Positions 13,846-14,958 of a stretch of 14,958 nucleotides of DNA are shown one piece after another. Positions within the stretch are counted from its first letter, which is position 1. Each line of letters starts with the position of its first letter. Source of the stretch: an uncultured beta proteobacterium (GTDB lineage Bacteria; Pseudomonadota; Gammaproteobacteria; Burkholderiales; Rhodocyclaceae); assembly GCA_903917505.1 (NCBI GenBank), contig CAIXAY010000244.1, positions 1-14,958 of the forward strand, read 5' to 3'. The translations under genes and the position numbers were made by a program. The notes beneath the pieces were generated by a model. That model searched no databases. It was not told the origin of the DNA and saw only the letters and a list, made by a program, of their open reading frames with translations.

Positions 13846-14958
13846 ATGCACCCGGATTACCTCGAAAAAATTCTCAATGCGCAGGTCTATGATGTGGCCA
13901 TCGAGACGCCGCTGGATTTCGCTCCCAACCTCTCGGCCCGCATCGGCAACTCAATCCTGCTCAAGCGCGAGGACATGCAGCCGGTTTTCTCGTTCAAGCT
14001 GCGCGGCGCCTACAACAAGATCGCCCGGCTGTCGCCCGAGCGCCTGAAGCGCGGCGTCATTTGCGCGTCGGCCGGGAACCACGCGCAAGGGGTGGCGCTG
14101 TCGGCGGCCAAGATAGGCTGCCGCGCGGTGATCGTGATGCCGACGACGACACCGGCGATCAAGATCGACGCGGTGAAGAGCCGCGGCGGCGAGGTGGTGC
14201 TGTTCGGCGATTCCTACGACGAATCGTACGGGCACGCCGTCGAGCTCGAAAAGGTCGAGAAGCTCACCTTCGTCCATCCCTTTGACGATCCCGAAGTCAT
14301 CGCGGGGCAGGGAACGATAGGCCTGGAAATCCTGCGCCAGCACACCAAGCCGATCCACGCCGTCTTTTGCGCTGTCGGCGGCGGCGGCCTGATTTCGGGC
14401 GTTGCGGCTTGCATCAAGCGCTTGCGCCCGGAAACGAAAATCATCGGCGTCGAGGCCGTCGACGCCGACGCCATGACGCAGTCGCTGCAGGCCGGCAAGC
14501 GCGTGCGGCTCGAACACGTCGGCCTGTTTGCCGATGGCGCGGCGGTGAAATACGTCGGCGAGGAGACCTTCCGCCTGTGTCAACAGTACGTCGATGAAAT
14601 GGTCCTCGTCGACACCGACGCCATCTGCGCGGCGATCAAGGATGTGTTTGAAGACACGCGCGCCGTGCTCGAGCCGGCCGGGGCGATGGCCGTGGCCGGC
14701 GCCAAGGCGTATGCGGCGAGGCACAAGCTGAAGGGCAAGACGCTCATCGCCGTGGCTTCGGGCGCCTACATGCATTTCGACCGCCTGCGCTTTGTCGCCG
14801 AACGCGCCGAGGTCGGCGAGCAGCGCGAGGCGGTGCTCGCCGTGACCCTGCCCGAGCAGCCCGGCGCCTACAAGAAGTTCCTCTCGCTGATCGGCGTGCG
14901 CAACATCACCGAGTTCAACTACCGCTACAACGACCAGAAAGATGCGCACGTCTTTGTC
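13846..14958 (+). CDS. ilvA: Threonine ammonia-lyase (threonine deaminase), biosynthetic, partial
   Basis: The first 371 codons are present; the gene runs off the right edge. The enzyme is PLP-dependent and converts threonine to 2-oxobutanoate and ammonia, the first committed step of isoleucine synthesis in the cytoplasm. The PLP lysine is Lys51 in SFKLRGAYNK. The substrate-loop motif SAGNHAQG is at 75-82 and the phosphate-binding VGGGGLISG at 177-185. EDTRAVLEPAGA and the ASGAY segment follow as in IlvA. From about residue 325 an ACT-like regulatory domain begins (EAVLAVTLPEQPGAYKKF...IGVRNITEFNYRY), so this is the long, probably isoleucine-inhibited form rather than the short catabolic one. 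It has its own candidate promoter, so it is probably independent of the pilus cluster. About 130 residues should lie beyond the window. Confidence 0.95.
   Translation, partial: MHPDYLEKILNAQVYDVAIETPLDFAPNLSARIGNSILLKREDMQPVFSFKLRGAYNKIARLSPERLKRGVICASAGNHAQGVALSAAKIGCRAVIVMPTTTPAIKIDAVKSRGGEVVLFGDSYDESYGHAVELEKVEKLTFVHPFDDPEVIAGQGTIGLEILRQHTKPIHAVFCAVGGGGLISGVAACIKRLRPETKIIGVEAVDADAMTQSLQAGKRVRLEHVGLFADGAAVKYVGEETFRLCQQYVDEMVLVDTDAICAAIKDVFEDTRAVLEPAGAMAVAGAKAYAARHKLKGKTLIAVASGAYMHFDRLRFVAERAEVGEQREAVLAVTLPEQPGAYKKFLSLIGVRNITEFNYRYNDQKDAHVFV

Noticed and set aside
13951..14949. 332-codon minus-strand frame opposite ilvA
   Set aside because: The + strand encodes an unambiguous threonine deaminase with all active-site motifs; the antisense product is His/Arg/Ala-rich with no known pattern.

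Overview
The window carries most of a type IV pilus locus of the MSHA (mannose-sensitive hemagglutinin) class, followed by the 5' part of a biosynthetic threonine deaminase gene (ilvA). All genes lie on the + strand. The DNA is GC-rich with strongly GC-biased third codon positions, and the PilM/N/O-like, MshK-L-M-N and MshC-D-O-P-Q proteins look like those of Betaproteobacteria. A Rhodocyclales-type environmental bacterium is my best guess, but this is inference from family resemblance only.

Layout: (1) positions 1-183 hold a possible 3' end of an upstream gene, a hairpin and the leader of the first pilin gene. (2) 184-7069 is the structural block: two MshA-type pilins, then the minor pilins or pseudopilins MshC, MshD, MshO and MshP, and the 1134-residue exported MshQ. 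From mshC onward the genes overlap or nearly touch. A terminator-like hairpin separates the second pilin from mshC. (3) 7070-7200 is an AT-rich promoter-like gap. (4) 7201-13711 is the assembly block: mshI (PilM-like), a PilN-like gene, mshJ (PilO-like), mshK, mshL (secretin lipoprotein), mshM (ExeA-type ATPase) and mshN (TPR protein). It ends with a 10-bp hairpin whose loop holds the mshN stop codon. (5) 13712-13845 carries an extended -10 promoter, and ilvA begins at 13846 and runs off the window.

How the genes work together, from family knowledge: prepilins are cleaved after the -1 glycine and polymerised. MshI, the PilN-like protein and MshJ form the inner-membrane alignment complex. MshL is the outer-membrane channel, helped by MshK, MshM and MshN. 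MshC/D/O/P and MshQ probably form the initiating tip, with MshQ displaying a lectin-like (LamG) domain outside. The extension ATPase (MshE), platform protein (MshG), MshF, MshH and prepilin peptidase are not in this window. Compared with Vibrio, where the assembly block precedes the structural block, the two blocks are in swapped order here. I see no mobile element, CRISPR array, tRNA or rRNA.
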